Shown here piece after piece: positions 11,636-20,775 of a DNA stretch of 64,000 bases; within the stretch, counting starts at the first letter, position 1, and every line of letters begins with the position of its first letter. The translations under genes were made by a program, and so were the position numbers. Origin of the DNA: an uncultured Parasphingopyxis sp. Lineage in GTDB: Bacteria; Pseudomonadota; Alphaproteobacteria; Sphingomonadales; Sphingomonadaceae. The DNA is taken from assembly GCF_937129435.1 (NCBI RefSeq), contig NZ_CAKZNF010000033.1, positions 1-64,000 on the forward strand, read 5' to 3'. Below the pieces are notes generated by a model. That model searched no databases, was not told the origin of the DNA, and saw only the letters and a list, made by a program, of their open reading frames with translations.

Positions 11636-12045
11636 AGCCGTACAGGCCGTCCCATCGCCGCCAGCGCATCTGCCAGCGTGCGGGTCGCGACAACGGGACG
11701 CAGGCAATCCGCGCTGCTCGTCAGTTCGAGCAGCGGTTCGGCGGATCGATCGGAATCTGCGATGGCGAGCAGCATCAACCGCTCGTGCGGCGTCATGCGC
11801 GGGACGCAGCAGGGTGCGATCACGACATTCCCTTGGGCGGCGAGGGCGATATCGGTCAGCATCGCCCGCAGCAGCGTGCCGACTTTCTGCGCGCCGAGCC
11901 CGAACTGGCCGAGCAGCAGGTTCGCCGCCACCGCGTCGCGCAAACCATGAATGGCCATACGGCGCATCGCGATGAGGAGAGTTCGGCTATCCGCGCAATT
12001 CGGCAGCGGATGGGGCAACAACGTCTGGCTGGTCGGATCGGTCAT
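11632..12045 (-). CDS. DUF6628 family protein
   Basis: The 137-residue product contains NCADSRTLLIAMRRMAIHGL and the VIAPCCVPRMTPHERLMLLAI segment that I associate with the sphingomonad DUF6628 family; function unknown. A Cys-Cys pair follows IAP at about residue 86, with two more cysteines near both ends. It is not obviously membranous. The start at 12045 is preceded by AAGGAG. The promoter carries a symmetric ATTGCGA/TCGCAAT repeat described separately, which suggests regulation by a Fur-type repressor. Confidence 0.65.
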   Translation of the reverse strand: MTDPTSQTLLPHPLPNCADSRTLLIAMRRMAIHGLRDAVAANLLLGQFGLGAQKVGTLLRAMLTDIALAAQGNVVIAPCCVPRMTPHERLMLLAIADSDRSAEPLLELTSSADCLRPVVATRTLADALAAMGRPVRL

Positions 12046-12059
12046 GACAGGCTCCTTGA

Positions 12060-12102
12060 ATGACGGAGCCATGATTAACGCTATTGCGAGGCGTTCGCAA
12101 TA
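12060..12102 (-). promoter_or_regulatory. candidate promoter with Fur-like inverted repeat
   Basis: Minus-strand bases 12102-12082 read TATTGCGA, a 5-base centre, and TCGCAATA: a perfect 8-base inverted repeat starting about 40 bases upstream of the DUF6628 start. The core TGCGA-n5-TCGCA partly fits the 15-base alphaproteobacterial Fur/Mur box (TGCnAnTnATTnGCA), with mismatches at two central bases. A possible -35 (TTGCGA) lies inside the left half-site and a possible -10 (TAATCA) follows 17 bases later, so a bound protein would block RNA polymerase. The repeat also directly follows the folC stop, so a hairpin at the end of the folC transcript is the competing explanation. Confidence 0.4.
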
Positions 12103-12103
12103 A

Positions 12104-13417
12104 TTAGTTTGGCGGTTGTTCGTTCGCGCGCAACACTTCGCCTGCCAGATAAAGCGAACCGGCGATCAGCACGCTGATTTTGCCGGGCTTTCCGTTGGCG
12201 GCGATGTCCGACAGCGCCTGTTCGACGCAATCGGCGGTCGAGGCAGTGAACCCCATATTCCGGGCCAATTGCGCCATGGTTTCGGGATCATGCGACTGGT
12301 GGTTGGGAACGTCAACAAAGCGCGCCGAACGGATATGCGGGGCGAGAGGGCCGAGCAGTCCCTCGGGATCCTTGTTGGCGAGCAGGCCCATGACGAGATA
12401 GATTCGCTCGCCGGCGGGAAGGGCCGCGGCGATGGCTTCGCCGGCGAGCGGATTGTGGCCGCCGTCGAGGATAAGCTCCGCATCGGCGGGCAGCAGGTCG
12501 CGCAGCGGCCCCGGCTGGAGCCGTTGCAGCCGCGCCGGCCATTCCGCCCATTCCATCGCGGCGCGCAGTGCGCTTTCGGGCAGCGCCAGTTTCTGCTGAT
12601 ACCGCAGCATGGCGATAGCGAGGAGTGCATTGTCGATCTGGTGCGGGCCGGGCAGGCGGGGAAGGGGGAGCCGCAGCTTGCCCTCATGGTCGCGATAGTG
12701 GAGTTGCCCGTCATAGGTGGTGCCGTCCCAGTCGGTGCCGCGTACGATCGCCTCGGCACCGCGCTGCTTGACGGTGCGGGCAATCGCTTCGGTCACTTCC
12801 TCGCCGTAACGCTGCGTGACGATCTCGACACCCGGCTTGGCGATACCGGCCTTTTCGGAGGCGATCCGGTTGATATCGGCGGAGAGGAACGCTTCGTGAT
12901 CGACGCCGAGGCTGGCGATACCGCAAATGGCCGGGCGCGGCACGACATTGGTCGCATCCAGCCGTCCGCCGAGGCCGACCTCAAGGATCGTGGCATCGGC
13001 CGCATTGCGTGAGAATGCGAGGAACGCCGCAGCCGTCGTGACCTCGAAAAAGCTGGCGGAAAGATCGTCCGAAACGTCGAGCACTTCCTTGAGCAACGCG
13101 GCCAGCTCGGTATCGTCGATCAATTGTCCGGCGACGCGGATCCGTTCGTTGAAGCGGACGAGATGCGGGCTCGTATAGACATGCGCCTTCAGCCCCGCCG
13201 CCTCGATGGCCGCGCGCAGAAAGGCGCAGACCGATCCTTTTCCGTTCGTCCCCGCGACATGGAAGACGGGCGGTAGTGATCGTTCGGGATGGCCGAGCCG
13301 CGCGCACAGTTCCGCGATGCGCTCGAGCCCCAATATGTCGGCGCCCGGGGAACGCTGCGCCAGCCGGTCCAGCTGTTTCTGGACGGCCGGGTCGTCCGAA
13401 CGGGCCCCGTCAGCCAA
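12104..13417 (-). CDS. folC: bifunctional folylpolyglutamate/dihydrofolate synthase
   Basis: Adds glutamate to dihydropteroate and to folates. The 437-residue product shows the Mur-ligase-like P-loop PVFHVAGTNGKGSVCAFL and the downstream VYTSPHLVRFNERIRV, both hallmarks of FolC, then ATILEVGLGGRLDATN. The start is a TTG directly after the accD stop, so translation is probably coupled to accD. It is the last gene of the trp-accD-folC run, the usual order in sphingomonads and related groups. Confidence 0.93.
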   Translation of the reverse strand: MADGARSDDPAVQKQLDRLAQRSPGADILGLERIAELCARLGHPERSLPPVFHVAGTNGKGSVCAFLRAAIEAAGLKAHVYTSPHLVRFNERIRVAGQLIDDTELAALLKEVLDVSDDLSASFFEVTTAAAFLAFSRNAADATILEVGLGGRLDATNVVPRPAICGIASLGVDHEAFLSADINRIASEKAGIAKPGVEIVTQRYGEEVTEAIARTVKQRGAEAIVRGTDWDGTTYDGQLHYRDHEGKLRLPLPRLPGPHQIDNALLAIAMLRYQQKLALPESALRAAMEWAEWPARLQRLQPGPLRDLLPADAELILDGGHNPLAGEAIAAALPAGERIYLVMGLLANKDPEGLLGPLAPHIRSARFVDVPNHQSHDPETMAQLARNMGFTASTADCVEQALSDIAANGKPGKISVLIAGSLYLAGEVLRANEQPPN

Positions 13418-14275
13418 TCAGGCGGCTTCCTTCTTCGGCAGCAGATAACCGATCACGCGCCCCAGCGTATCGCGCAGGTCCGCGCGCGCGGCGATCATGT
13501 CGATCGTGCCATGGTCGAGCAGATATTCCGCCGTCTGGAAATTGTCGGGCAGCTTCTCGCGGATCGTGTTTTCGATCACGCGCCGGCCGGTAAAGGCGAG
13601 CAGGGCCTTGGGCTCGGCGATCTGGATGTCGCCGAGCATGGCGTAGCTTGCCATCACGCCGCCCGACGTCGGGTCGGTCAGCACGACGATATAGGGCAGC
13701 CCGGCTTCGTGCAGCTCCTGCACCGCGACCGTCATCTTCGGCATCTGCATCAGCGAAAGCGCGCCTTCCTGCATCCGCGCGCCCCCGCTCGCGGTGAACA
13801 CGATATGAGGGCAATTGTTGGCGATCGCCGCGCGCGCTCCGCGCACGAACGCTTCGCCGACGGCAAGCCCCATCGATCCGCCCATAAAGGCGAAATCCTG
13901 GACGCCAATAACGGCGTCATTGCCGTGGATCGTGCCCTTGGCGTTGACCAGTGCGTCGCTCTCGCCGGTCTCGGTGCGCGCCGCCTTGAGCCGGTCGGTA
14001 TATTTCTTCTGGTCGCGGAATTTGAGCGGGTCTTCCTTTACGGTCGGCGCGGGGAGCAATTCCCAGCTCCCTTCGTCGAACACGTGGAGGAAACGCTTTA
14101 CCGGGCCGATCCGTCCGTGATGCCCGCATTCGGGACAGACGGACAGGTTGGCCTCATATTCCTTGGTGTAGACCATCTGCTGGCAATCACTGCATTTGTG
14201 CCAGAGCGTGTCCTCGGTCGACCGCTTCGAGATGAAGGGAATCCGGTTGCGGACCTTGTTGAACCAACTCATCAC
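13418..14275 (-). CDS. accD: acetyl-CoA carboxylase carboxyltransferase beta subunit
   Basis: The beta half of the carboxyltransferase that makes malonyl-CoA. The N-terminal zinc ribbon is visible as CSDCQQMVY and CPECGHHGRI (four cysteines at about residues 28, 31, 47 and 50). The crotonase-like body includes FTASGGARMQEGALSLMQM and LTDPTSGGVMASYAMLGD. Length 285 aa is normal. The start overlaps the trpA stop by four bases. Its partner accA lies about 20 kb away at 33929-34873. Confidence 0.96.
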   Translation of the reverse strand: MMSWFNKVRNRIPFISKRSTEDTLWHKCSDCQQMVYTKEYEANLSVCPECGHHGRIGPVKRFLHVFDEGSWELLPAPTVKEDPLKFRDQKKYTDRLKAARTETGESDALVNAKGTIHGNDAVIGVQDFAFMGGSMGLAVGEAFVRGARAAIANNCPHIVFTASGGARMQEGALSLMQMPKMTVAVQELHEAGLPYIVVLTDPTSGGVMASYAMLGDIQIAEPKALLAFTGRRVIENTIREKLPDNFQTAEYLLDHGTIDMIAARADLRDTLGRVIGYLLPKKEAA

Positions 14276-15060
14276 ATATCCTTTCGTGCCGCCCCTATAG
14301 CGGCTGAAAGCGAGGCGACATAGTCGCGCACATGATCGGGGGCGTCGTTGCCGTGCTCGCCTACGATCTCGACAATGGCGGAACCGACAACGACGCCGTC
14401 GGCGACGCGGGCGATGGCGGCGGCCTGTTCGGGCGTGCGCACGCCGAAGCCGACGGCGACGGGAAGGCCGGTTGTGGCCTTGAGCCGTTTCACCGCCGCC
14501 TCGATGCTGTCCTGCGCCCCCTGTTGCTTGCCCGTGATCCCGGCGACCGAGACATAATAGAGGAAACCGCCCGCACCCTCGAGCACGGCGGGGAGTCGCG
14601 CCGCATCGGTCGTCGGCGTGGCGAGGCGGATGACGGCGACGCCCGCCTCGCGCAATGCCGGGCCGAGCGCCTCATCCTCTTCGGCCGGAATATCGACGCA
14701 GATCACGCCGTCGACGCCCGCTTCAGCGCATTGCCCGGCAAACCAGTTCGCCCCGCGCCGCACCATCGGATTGGCATAGCCCATCAGGACGAGCGGGACG
14801 TCGGGGTGGCGCTCGCGAAACGCCTTGGCGATGGCGAAGATATCCGCCGTCGTCGTGCCCTTGCCGAGCGCGCGAAGATTGGCCTCCTGGATCGAGGGTC
14901 CGTCCGCCATCGGATCAGTGAAGGGCATGCCGAGTTCGATCACATCCGCGCCGCCCTCGACCAGCGCATCGAGATTCGCCGCCGTGTCGCCATCGCCTGC
15001 TGTGATGAAGGCGACGAGGGCGGGGTGATCGGGGGAAAAGGTGGCAGCGAAGCGATTCAT
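14272..15060 (-). CDS. trpA: tryptophan synthase alpha subunit
   Basis: Cleaves indole-3-glycerol phosphate to indole and glyceraldehyde 3-phosphate, passing indole to TrpB. The 262-residue TIM barrel shows VIELGMPFTDPMADGPSIQ with the catalytic Glu, and further on GVICVDIPAEEDEA with the second acidic residue, then YYVSVAGITG and GFGVRTPEQA. The ATG overlaps the stop of the upstream 104-codon gene, not of trpB as is usual. The protein itself looks complete and normal. Confidence 0.96.
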   Translation of the reverse strand: MNRFAATFSPDHPALVAFITAGDGDTAANLDALVEGGADVIELGMPFTDPMADGPSIQEANLRALGKGTTTADIFAIAKAFRERHPDVPLVLMGYANPMVRRGANWFAGQCAEAGVDGVICVDIPAEEDEALGPALREAGVAVIRLATPTTDAARLPAVLEGAGGFLYYVSVAGITGKQQGAQDSIEAAVKRLKATTGLPVAVGFGVRTPEQAAAIARVADGVVVGSAIVEIVGEHGNDAPDHVRDYVASLSAAIGAARKDM

Positions 15061-15371
15061 GCGACGGCCATTACCTTATAGGGACCCAATTCATCTGGTG
15101 CATACGTCTCGCTCCAGGGACCGGGTTCATGACCACTCACTCCGACGAAAATCTGGTTGCTCCGTCGTGGATGAACACTGACGTCGATAATTTTGAAGAA
15201 CCTGTCGTCAGCCAAGAATAGGCGCGAAATTGCAGTTTGAACATCGAGATTATGTCGGCCTTCAAGGTGCAGTTCGACCTCGTCTGCAAAGAGCGATTCG
15301 TCTAGGCCAGCGGCCGTTATTGCGTTTGAAATCGCACGTGTGAAAAGCTCGCCGAACTGCTTGCGCTTCAC
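15057..15371 (-). CDS. unknown 104-aa protein inserted between trpB and trpA
   Basis: The product begins M(GTG)[13 protein letters not shown] and ends [11 protein letters not shown] recognise no family. It has no cysteine, no signal and no membrane segment, and looks like a small alpha/beta soluble protein with an acidic middle ([11 protein letters not shown]) and an aromatic-rich C-terminal half ([23 protein letters not shown]). The GTG start overlaps the trpB stop (GTGA) and the TGA stop overlaps the trpA ATG (ATGA), so it is fully embedded in the operon. By eye its base composition is nearer 50% GC and more AT-rich than trpA and trpB, which suggests acquisition from elsewhere. Confidence 0.7.
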   Translation of the reverse strand: MKRKQFGELFTRAISNAITAAGLDESLFADEVELHLEGRHNLDVQTAISRLFLADDRFFKIIDVSVHPRRSNQIFVGVSGHEPGPWSETYAPDELGPYKVMAVA

Positions 15372-16597
15372 ATCTCTACTCCCAGCGCATCCGCCACGGT
15401 GAAGATGTCCTTGTCTCCCCGGCCGCACAGATTCATCAGTATGATCTCATCGCGCCCGCGCTCCATCGCTTCGGCGACGGTGACGGCGAGCGCATGGCTC
15501 GGTTCGAGCGCGGGGATGATGCCTTCGGCCTTGCACAGCAGCTGGAAGGCGTCGAGCGCGGCGTCGTCGGTGACGCTGCGATAATCGACGCGGCCGATAT
15601 CCTTGAGCCAGGCATGTTCGGGTCCGATGCCGGGATAATCGAGGCCCGCGCTGATCGAATGCGCCTCGGCGATCTGGCCGTCCTCGTCCTGCAAGAGATA
15701 GGTCTTGTTGCCGTGAAGCACGCCCGGCGATCCGCCGGCAAGGCTGGCGGCGTGGCGCTTCTCCAGCCCTTCGCCTGCCGCCTCGACGCCGATCATTTCG
15801 ACGATCTTGTCGTCGAGGAACGGGTGGAACAGCCCGATGGCGTTCGATCCGCCGCCGATCGCGGCGACGAGCACGTCGGGTAGCCGCCCGGTCCGCGCCA
15901 TCATCTGCGCGCGCGCTTCGGTGCCGATCACGCTCTGAAAATCGCGGACGAGTTCGGGATAGGGGTGCGGGCCTGCCGCCGTTCCGATGATGTAGAAGGT
16001 GTCCTCGACATTGGCGACCCAGTCGCGCAGTGCCTCGTTCATCGCGTCCTTGAGCGTGTTTGCGCCGCTCGTGACGGGCACAACCTCGGCGCCGAGCAGC
16101 TTCATGCGGAAGACGTTCGGCTTCTGCCGCTCGACATCCTTGGCGCCCATATAGATCACGCAGGGCAGGCCGAAGCGCGCCGCTACGGTTGCCGTCGCGA
16201 CACCGTGCTGGCCCGCGCCGGTTTCGGCGATGATCCGTGTCTTGCCCATGCGGATGGCGAGCAGGATCTGGCCGATGCAATTGTTGATCTTGTGCGCGCC
16301 CGTATGGTTGAGCTCGTCGCGCTTGAACCAGATCTGCGCGCCTTTTCCCTCGGGCGCATCGCGGCGCAGCAGCTCGGTCAGCCGCTCGGCATAATAGAGC
16401 GGCGAGGGGCGGCCGACATAATGTTCGAGCAGGTCGTCGAACTCCGCCTTGAAATCGGGATCGACCTCTGCCGCGCGATATTCCTTCTCCAGCGCGAGGA
16501 TCAGCGGCATCAGCGTCTCGGCGACGTAACGGCCGCCGAAATCGCCGAAATGCCCGCGCTCATCAGGCTGGTTGCGATAGGAGTTGGGCGTGTTCAT
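15368..16597 (-). CDS. trpB: tryptophan synthase beta chain
   Basis: PLP enzyme that condenses indole with serine to give tryptophan. The 409-residue sequence has [19 protein letters not shown] at the N-terminus, the PLP lysine in [31 protein letters not shown], and the phosphate-binding [15 protein letters not shown]. The start at 16597 is fixed by the [16 protein letters not shown]-terminus and an ATGA overlap with trpF. The sequence shows no damage although an extra gene follows it before trpA. Confidence 0.97.
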   Translation of the reverse strand: MNTPNSYRNQPDERGHFGDFGGRYVAETLMPLILALEKEYRAAEVDPDFKAEFDDLLEHYVGRPSPLYYAERLTELLRRDAPEGKGAQIWFKRDELNHTGAHKINNCIGQILLAIRMGKTRIIAETGAGQHGVATATVAARFGLPCVIYMGAKDVERQKPNVFRMKLLGAEVVPVTSGANTLKDAMNEALRDWVANVEDTFYIIGTAAGPHPYPELVRDFQSVIGTEARAQMMARTGRLPDVLVAAIGGGSNAIGLFHPFLDDKIVEMIGVEAAGEGLEKRHAASLAGGSPGVLHGNKTYLLQDEDGQIAEAHSISAGLDYPGIGPEHAWLKDIGRVDYRSVTDDAALDAFQLLCKAEGIIPALEPSHALAVTVAEAMERGRDEIILMNLCGRGDKDIFTVADALGVEM

Positions 16598-17241
16598 ACC
16601 GCGCGCTTCACCGCCGCGCAAAAGGCCGCGATCTTGTCGGGATCCTTGACACCCGGCTCGCTTTCCACGCCTGAGGATACATCGACCAGCGGGGCGCCCG
16701 TCGTCCTGATCGCCTCGCCGATATTTTCGGCGCTGAGGCCGCCGGACAGGCCCCACTCGGCCTTGTGGTTGTAGCGGTCGAGCAGGCTCCAGTCGAAGGC
16801 GATGCCCATGCCGCCGGGAAGACGCGAGGCCTTGGGCGTGCGCGCGTCGTAAATGAGCCGGTCGGCGATCCCGGCATAGCGTTTCGCATTTTCGAGGTCC
16901 GAGGCGGCAGAGACGGGTACCGCCTTCCAGATTCGCACCTGGTGCCGCGCCTTCAATTCCTTGACGCGCTCGGGCTTCTCGCTGCCGTGGAGCTGGATCA
17001 CGTCGAGCCGTCCGCCCATGACCGCACGCTCGAGCAGCGCATCGTCGGGATCGACGAAGACGCCGACGCGCTTCACGCCGTCCGGCACGGCCTTTGCGAG
17101 CTTCATCGAATCGCGCGGCGCCACGTAACGCGGGCTGTCCTCGAAATAGACGAAACCGACATGGCTCGCGCCATTCTCGGCGGCGGCGGCGATGGCTTCG
17201 GCGGATGTGACGCCGCAGATCTTGATCAGTGCTTCGGACAT
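16594..17241 (-). CDS. trpF: phosphoribosylanthranilate isomerase
   Basis: Catalyses the Amadori rearrangement of phosphoribosylanthranilate, the third step of tryptophan synthesis. The 215-residue barrel starts [17 protein letters not shown], with the catalytic Cys in KICG, then [22 protein letters not shown] and [11 protein letters not shown], and ends with the phosphate site [15 protein letters not shown] and [19 protein letters not shown]. The start at 17241 is chosen over 17319 because the extra residues are not conserved. Overlaps trpB by four bases. Confidence 0.95.
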   Translation of the reverse strand: MSEALIKICGVTSAEAIAAAAENGASHVGFVYFEDSPRYVAPRDSMKLAKAVPDGVKRVGVFVDPDDALLERAVMGGRLDVIQLHGSEKPERVKELKARHQVRIWKAVPVSAASDLENAKRYAGIADRLIYDARTPKASRLPGGMGIAFDWSLLDRYNHKAEWGLSGGLSAENIGEAIRTTGAPLVDVSSGVESEPGVKDPDKIAAFCAAVKRAV

Positions 17242-17337
17242 TTCGCCTGACTTAGCGTGCGTTGGAGCGAACGGAAGGGGAAAGGGGGAATATTTCGCGG
17301 GCGGCTCCAAGAACGCCACATCATCGAAGACGCAGCG

Positions 17338-18012
17338 CTACAAGGTCGCTTCGATAGCCCGTGCCGCATTGTCCGGTTCGTCGGCCTGGGTGATCGGACG
17401 GCCGATGACGAGGATCGACGCACCTGCGTGGAGCGCGTCGGCGGGTGTGACGGTACGCTTCTGGTCGGCGGCATGGCCGTTGGCGGGGCGCACGCCGGGG
17501 ACGACGAAGAAACCGTCGGGCCAGAGCTTCTTGGCCGCCTTCACCTCCTTGCCCGAGCAGACGACACCGTCGAGGCCCGCCTCGCGGGAGAGTTCCGTCA
17601 TCCGCATGACATGATCGTGCGCCGCACCGGAAATGCCGGTATCGGCAAGATCCTGATCGTCGAGGCTCGTCAGCATCGTCACGCCGACGACCTTTGTATC
17701 GATCGGCGCCGCCGCCTTGGCGTCTTCCATCATCGCGCGGCCGCCGCCTGCGTGAACGGTCAGCACGGCCGGTTCGATGGGGCGAAGCGCCTGCACCGCC
17801 TTGGCGACGGTGTTGGGGATGTCATGCAATTTGAGGTCGAGGAAGATCGGCATATCGAGATCGGCCATTTCCTTCACGCCCTGCTGGCCATGGGCGGCGA
17901 AGAATTCGAGGCCGAGCTTGATTCCGCCGACATGGTTGCGGACGGCGGTGGCGATCGCCTTGGCGCGTTCGAGGTCGGGCGTGTCGAGCGCGACGAAGAT
18001 CGGGCTCCTCAT
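17338..18012 (-). CDS. pyrF: orotidine 5'-phosphate decarboxylase
   Basis: Converts orotidine monophosphate to UMP. The 224-residue product begins MRSPIFVALDTPDLERA and contains the catalytic cluster IFLDLKLHDIPNTVAKA, with the Asp-Lys-Asp residues, plus VTMLTSLDDQDL and the phosphate loop FVVPGVRPANG. The ATG overlaps the lapA-type gene stop by four bases. A 96-base gap separates it from trpF, so an internal trp promoter could lie there. Confidence 0.95.
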   Translation of the reverse strand: MRSPIFVALDTPDLERAKAIATAVRNHVGGIKLGLEFFAAHGQQGVKEMADLDMPIFLDLKLHDIPNTVAKAVQALRPIEPAVLTVHAGGGRAMMEDAKAAAPIDTKVVGVTMLTSLDDQDLADTGISGAAHDHVMRMTELSREAGLDGVVCSGKEVKAAKKLWPDGFFVVPGVRPANGHAADQKRTVTPADALHAGASILVIGRPITQADEPDNAARAIEATL

Positions 18013-18359
18013 GTCTGGGGCTCCGGCGGCGCGGGCTGGTCGAGCGTCAGTTCCGCGGACTTTTCGCGCTTGGCCTTGGTGGCCGGTTCGGGCGTGCGGA
18101 ATTGTTTCAGGCCGCGCGCGTCGGCAAGTTCGCGCTCCACCGTCTCCAGCCGGCGCGTCAGCCGCCAGGTCCTGGTGCGGTAATAGATCATCGCCGGGAC
18201 GAAGCCGACAAGGAAGACAAACAGCAGCAGCACCGGCAGCTTCACATCGGCCTGCAATCCGCCCCATAGGTTGAGCGTCACCGGCAGCCAGTTGTTGAGC
18301 GAAAAGATGACGACCACCGCGGAGAGAACGATCCAGAACAGGGTCTTGAGGAAATTCAT
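18009..18359 (-). CDS. LapA domain (DUF1049) inner-membrane protein
   Basis: A 116-residue protein with two membrane helices, residues about 5-22 and 41-60, separated by the short loop SLNNWLPVTLNLWGG. This is the LapA/DUF1049 pattern. A basic cytoplasmic tail follows (YYRTRTWRLTRRLETVERELADAR), predicted to be coiled coil. In Escherichia coli the LapA/LapB pair controls LPS synthesis, but here only the fold is evident. It is the first gene of the pyrF-trp-accD-folC run. Confidence 0.8.
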   Translation of the reverse strand: MNFLKTLFWIVLSAVVVIFSLNNWLPVTLNLWGGLQADVKLPVLLLFVFLVGFVPAMIYYRTRTWRLTRRLETVERELADARGLKQFRTPEPATKAKREKSAELTLDQPAPPEPQT

Positions 18360-18426
18360 TGCGATCCCGTATTTTGTGTCGCGCCGATATTAGTGACGGG
18401 CGCGCCCCTTGGCTAGCGCGCGTTTC

Positions 18427-20727
18427 TCAGCCGATCTCGCTTTCCAGCGTGTCGAACAGCGCGCCGATATGGGTCAGCCGATCGCGTTCTTCATCCAGTA
18501 TGCGGCGAAAAATCCGTGTTTTCAGCGTGCTGACCCTGCCCGGCGGCAGCGATTTCCCCTCGGGGATCGCGGAGATCACGATGTCGACAAAGCGTTCGGC
18601 GCCGTGCAGCCGGCCCCAGAGATAATCATTCTCGCGATAGGCGCGGCTGAAAAATGCACCGAAACTGTTGAACTCGATGCCGCGAAGGCAGGCTTCGGCG
18701 CCGCCTTCCCGGATCGATGGCGCGTCTTCGGGCGCGATGCGATCGACCTTGACCGGATCGAATTCGTCTAGCCCTTCGCCCTGCAACAGCGGCAGGGTCG
18801 CGATGTCGTAAAAGGGGAAGCCGAGATAGGCGAGGATCAGCGTGCGCCGCGGCGCCTTGGGCAGTGCGGAGAAGGCGCGGACGAGCGCCGCTTCGGCCGT
18901 CTCGTCGGCCTGTTTCAACCGCCGCGCCCCGGCCAGAGCGGCAAGCGCCGCCGCCGGATCGTCCGGCGCGCCGATCGCGGCCTCGCGAGCAGCCTTTCCA
19001 TAATAGTCGCGCCTCTGGCGTTCGAGATGGTCGCCCAGCGTCTCGACGATCGCATCGTGAGCGGCGTCGTAACCGTCCTGCCCGAGCGGTTCGCTCTCCT
19101 CGATCTGGCCGATTCGCCGCAGCAGGAAGCGCAGCCGGCGGATTCGAAACTGAAGGTCGTGCGTCCGGAAGAAGGCGATCGCGGCCTCGCTGGCATGGCC
19201 CCCACCCAGTGCGTCGGGCCCTTCCAACTCGAGCGTGCGGACATGCGCCCACAGGGCCGATCGCAGGCGCCGCTCGTCCGGCGCTTCGTCACCTGCAATC
19301 ATCGTGAGCGTCGCGACGATGTCCTCGACGATTCCGGACAGTTTGAGATGGCCGTAGGAGGCGAAGGCATAGCCGGCCTGCGCAGCCGCTTCGTTCTGCG
19401 CCTTTTGCCGCCATGCCGACAGCCGCGCCTCGGTCGGCCGATTGAGGAAGAGCGTACGGCCGAACACCCGGTCGATCGAGGCTTCGACTTCGGGGCGGAT
19501 GGCTTCGATAATGCGCTGCATTCGACGGATCCGCCGTGATCGCCCCTCGATCGCCTCGAGATTGTCGGCAATCGGCTGTTCGCGCGGAATATCGGACAGC
19601 GCGCCGAAAATCGTGCGGAAGAAGCCTGGCGCCTCGTCGCCCGAACCCATGCCGATACTGCGCATGCCGGGCTTGGGATCGATATAGACGAAACGCCGAT
19701 CGACCTCGCGACGGGCCGGGCGGCTCTTGAGCGCGTCTATGGCGGGGCCGAAGGGCGCGTTGGCGAGCACCGACCCGTCGATCAGCGCCATCCGGTCGAT
19801 CGTTCCGGCGGCGTGCTGCCGCGGAAAGGCGCGGGCGAGAAAGGATTCGCGCTCGGGCCAGGCGGTGTCCCGCTCGGCGAGGGCTTCGTCGAGCTCCGCG
19901 ACCGTGAAGGGGGGGAAGGCGCCGGGGAAGCTTGCCGTGGCACGGGCGGCGAAGGTGAGGGCGGGGATACCGCCGAGAATGCGCGGCGACCGGCCCGCAT
20001 CGCGAAAGCCGAGCGTGATGCGGTGCTCGGTCTCGGTGATTTCGGGTGGGCTGTTCAGGCGCAATTGCTGCGGATAGCCGTGAAAATCGGTGACGGTGAC
20101 GAACAGGTCGAGCGGCTGGCCCTCGGGCAGCAGCGGCGGCGACGCCTTGGTCGCCTCGATCGCCTCGAAGGCGTCGAGCAGCAGGTGATCGAACCCGACC
20201 CCTCCAAAGGGCGGCTGGAACCATTTGGCGCGGACGAAGCGCGATAGCTTGCCGCTGACCTCGTCCTGCGTGTCGGGATCGACCGTCGTTTCCACCATGC
20301 CGCCACGCCGCCGCGCCGCCATCCAGGCAATCGGCGTCGCCCAGAATTTGGTAAACCGCCCGATCGGGCGCTTATCGGGCGCGAGAAGCATGTCGACATC
20401 GGCCTTTTCGAGCCACAAGTCCGTCAGCGGTTCGAGCGACTTGCCGCTAGCGATGGCATGGGCGAGATAGATGCCGTTGATGCCGCCCGCGCTGGCCCCG
20501 GCGACGATATCGATCAGCACGCGCAGCTTGACGCCGCATTCTTCCTCGATCGCCTCGAGCAATTCGCGGTAGATGCCCTGTGAGGACGCCGCGGGTTCGC
20601 TATGATCGTGAAAGCCGCGGCTCGCGCGGGCCAGCCGCCAAGCCTCCTTGGTGATCCCGTGCATGTAGACGGCAAGGCTGATGCCGCCATAGCAGATCAG
20701 GGCCAGCCGTAGCTCTTTCTCGCGCAT
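18427..20727 (-). CDS. patatin-like phospholipase family protein, 766 aa
   Basis: A large patatin-type lipid hydrolase. The oxyanion glycines are in CYGGISLAVYMHG (residues 12-24), the nucleophile serine is Ser79 in the GASAG elbow, and the catalytic Asp is in ALIDGSVLANAPFGPA. The domain after residue 350 is helical and matches the long DUF3376-containing patatin-like proteins of actinobacteria and alphaproteobacteria. No signal peptide is evident, so it is probably cytoplasmic or membrane-associated. Substrate is unknown. Confidence 0.85.
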   Translation of the reverse strand: MREKELRLALICYGGISLAVYMHGITKEAWRLARASRGFHDHSEPAASSQGIYRELLEAIEEECGVKLRVLIDIVAGASAGGINGIYLAHAIASGKSLEPLTDLWLEKADVDMLLAPDKRPIGRFTKFWATPIAWMAARRRGGMVETTVDPDTQDEVSGKLSRFVRAKWFQPPFGGVGFDHLLLDAFEAIEATKASPPLLPEGQPLDLFVTVTDFHGYPQQLRLNSPPEITETEHRITLGFRDAGRSPRILGGIPALTFAARATASFPGAFPPFTVAELDEALAERDTAWPERESFLARAFPRQHAAGTIDRMALIDGSVLANAPFGPAIDALKSRPARREVDRRFVYIDPKPGMRSIGMGSGDEAPGFFRTIFGALSDIPREQPIADNLEAIEGRSRRIRRMQRIIEAIRPEVEASIDRVFGRTLFLNRPTEARLSAWRQKAQNEAAAQAGYAFASYGHLKLSGIVEDIVATLTMIAGDEAPDERRLRSALWAHVRTLELEGPDALGGGHASEAAIAFFRTHDLQFRIRRLRFLLRRIGQIEESEPLGQDGYDAAHDAIVETLGDHLERQRRDYYGKAAREAAIGAPDDPAAALAALAGARRLKQADETAEAALVRAFSALPKAPRRTLILAYLGFPFYDIATLPLLQGEGLDEFDPVKVDRIAPEDAPSIREGGAEACLRGIEFNSFGAFFSRAYRENDYLWGRLHGAERFVDIVISAIPEGKSLPPGRVSTLKTRIFRRILDEERDRLTHIGALFDTLESEIG

Positions 20728-20775
20728 CGGGGCGAGCGTGGCACTGCCTGCGCGCCATGTCGAGCCGCGAGAAAC

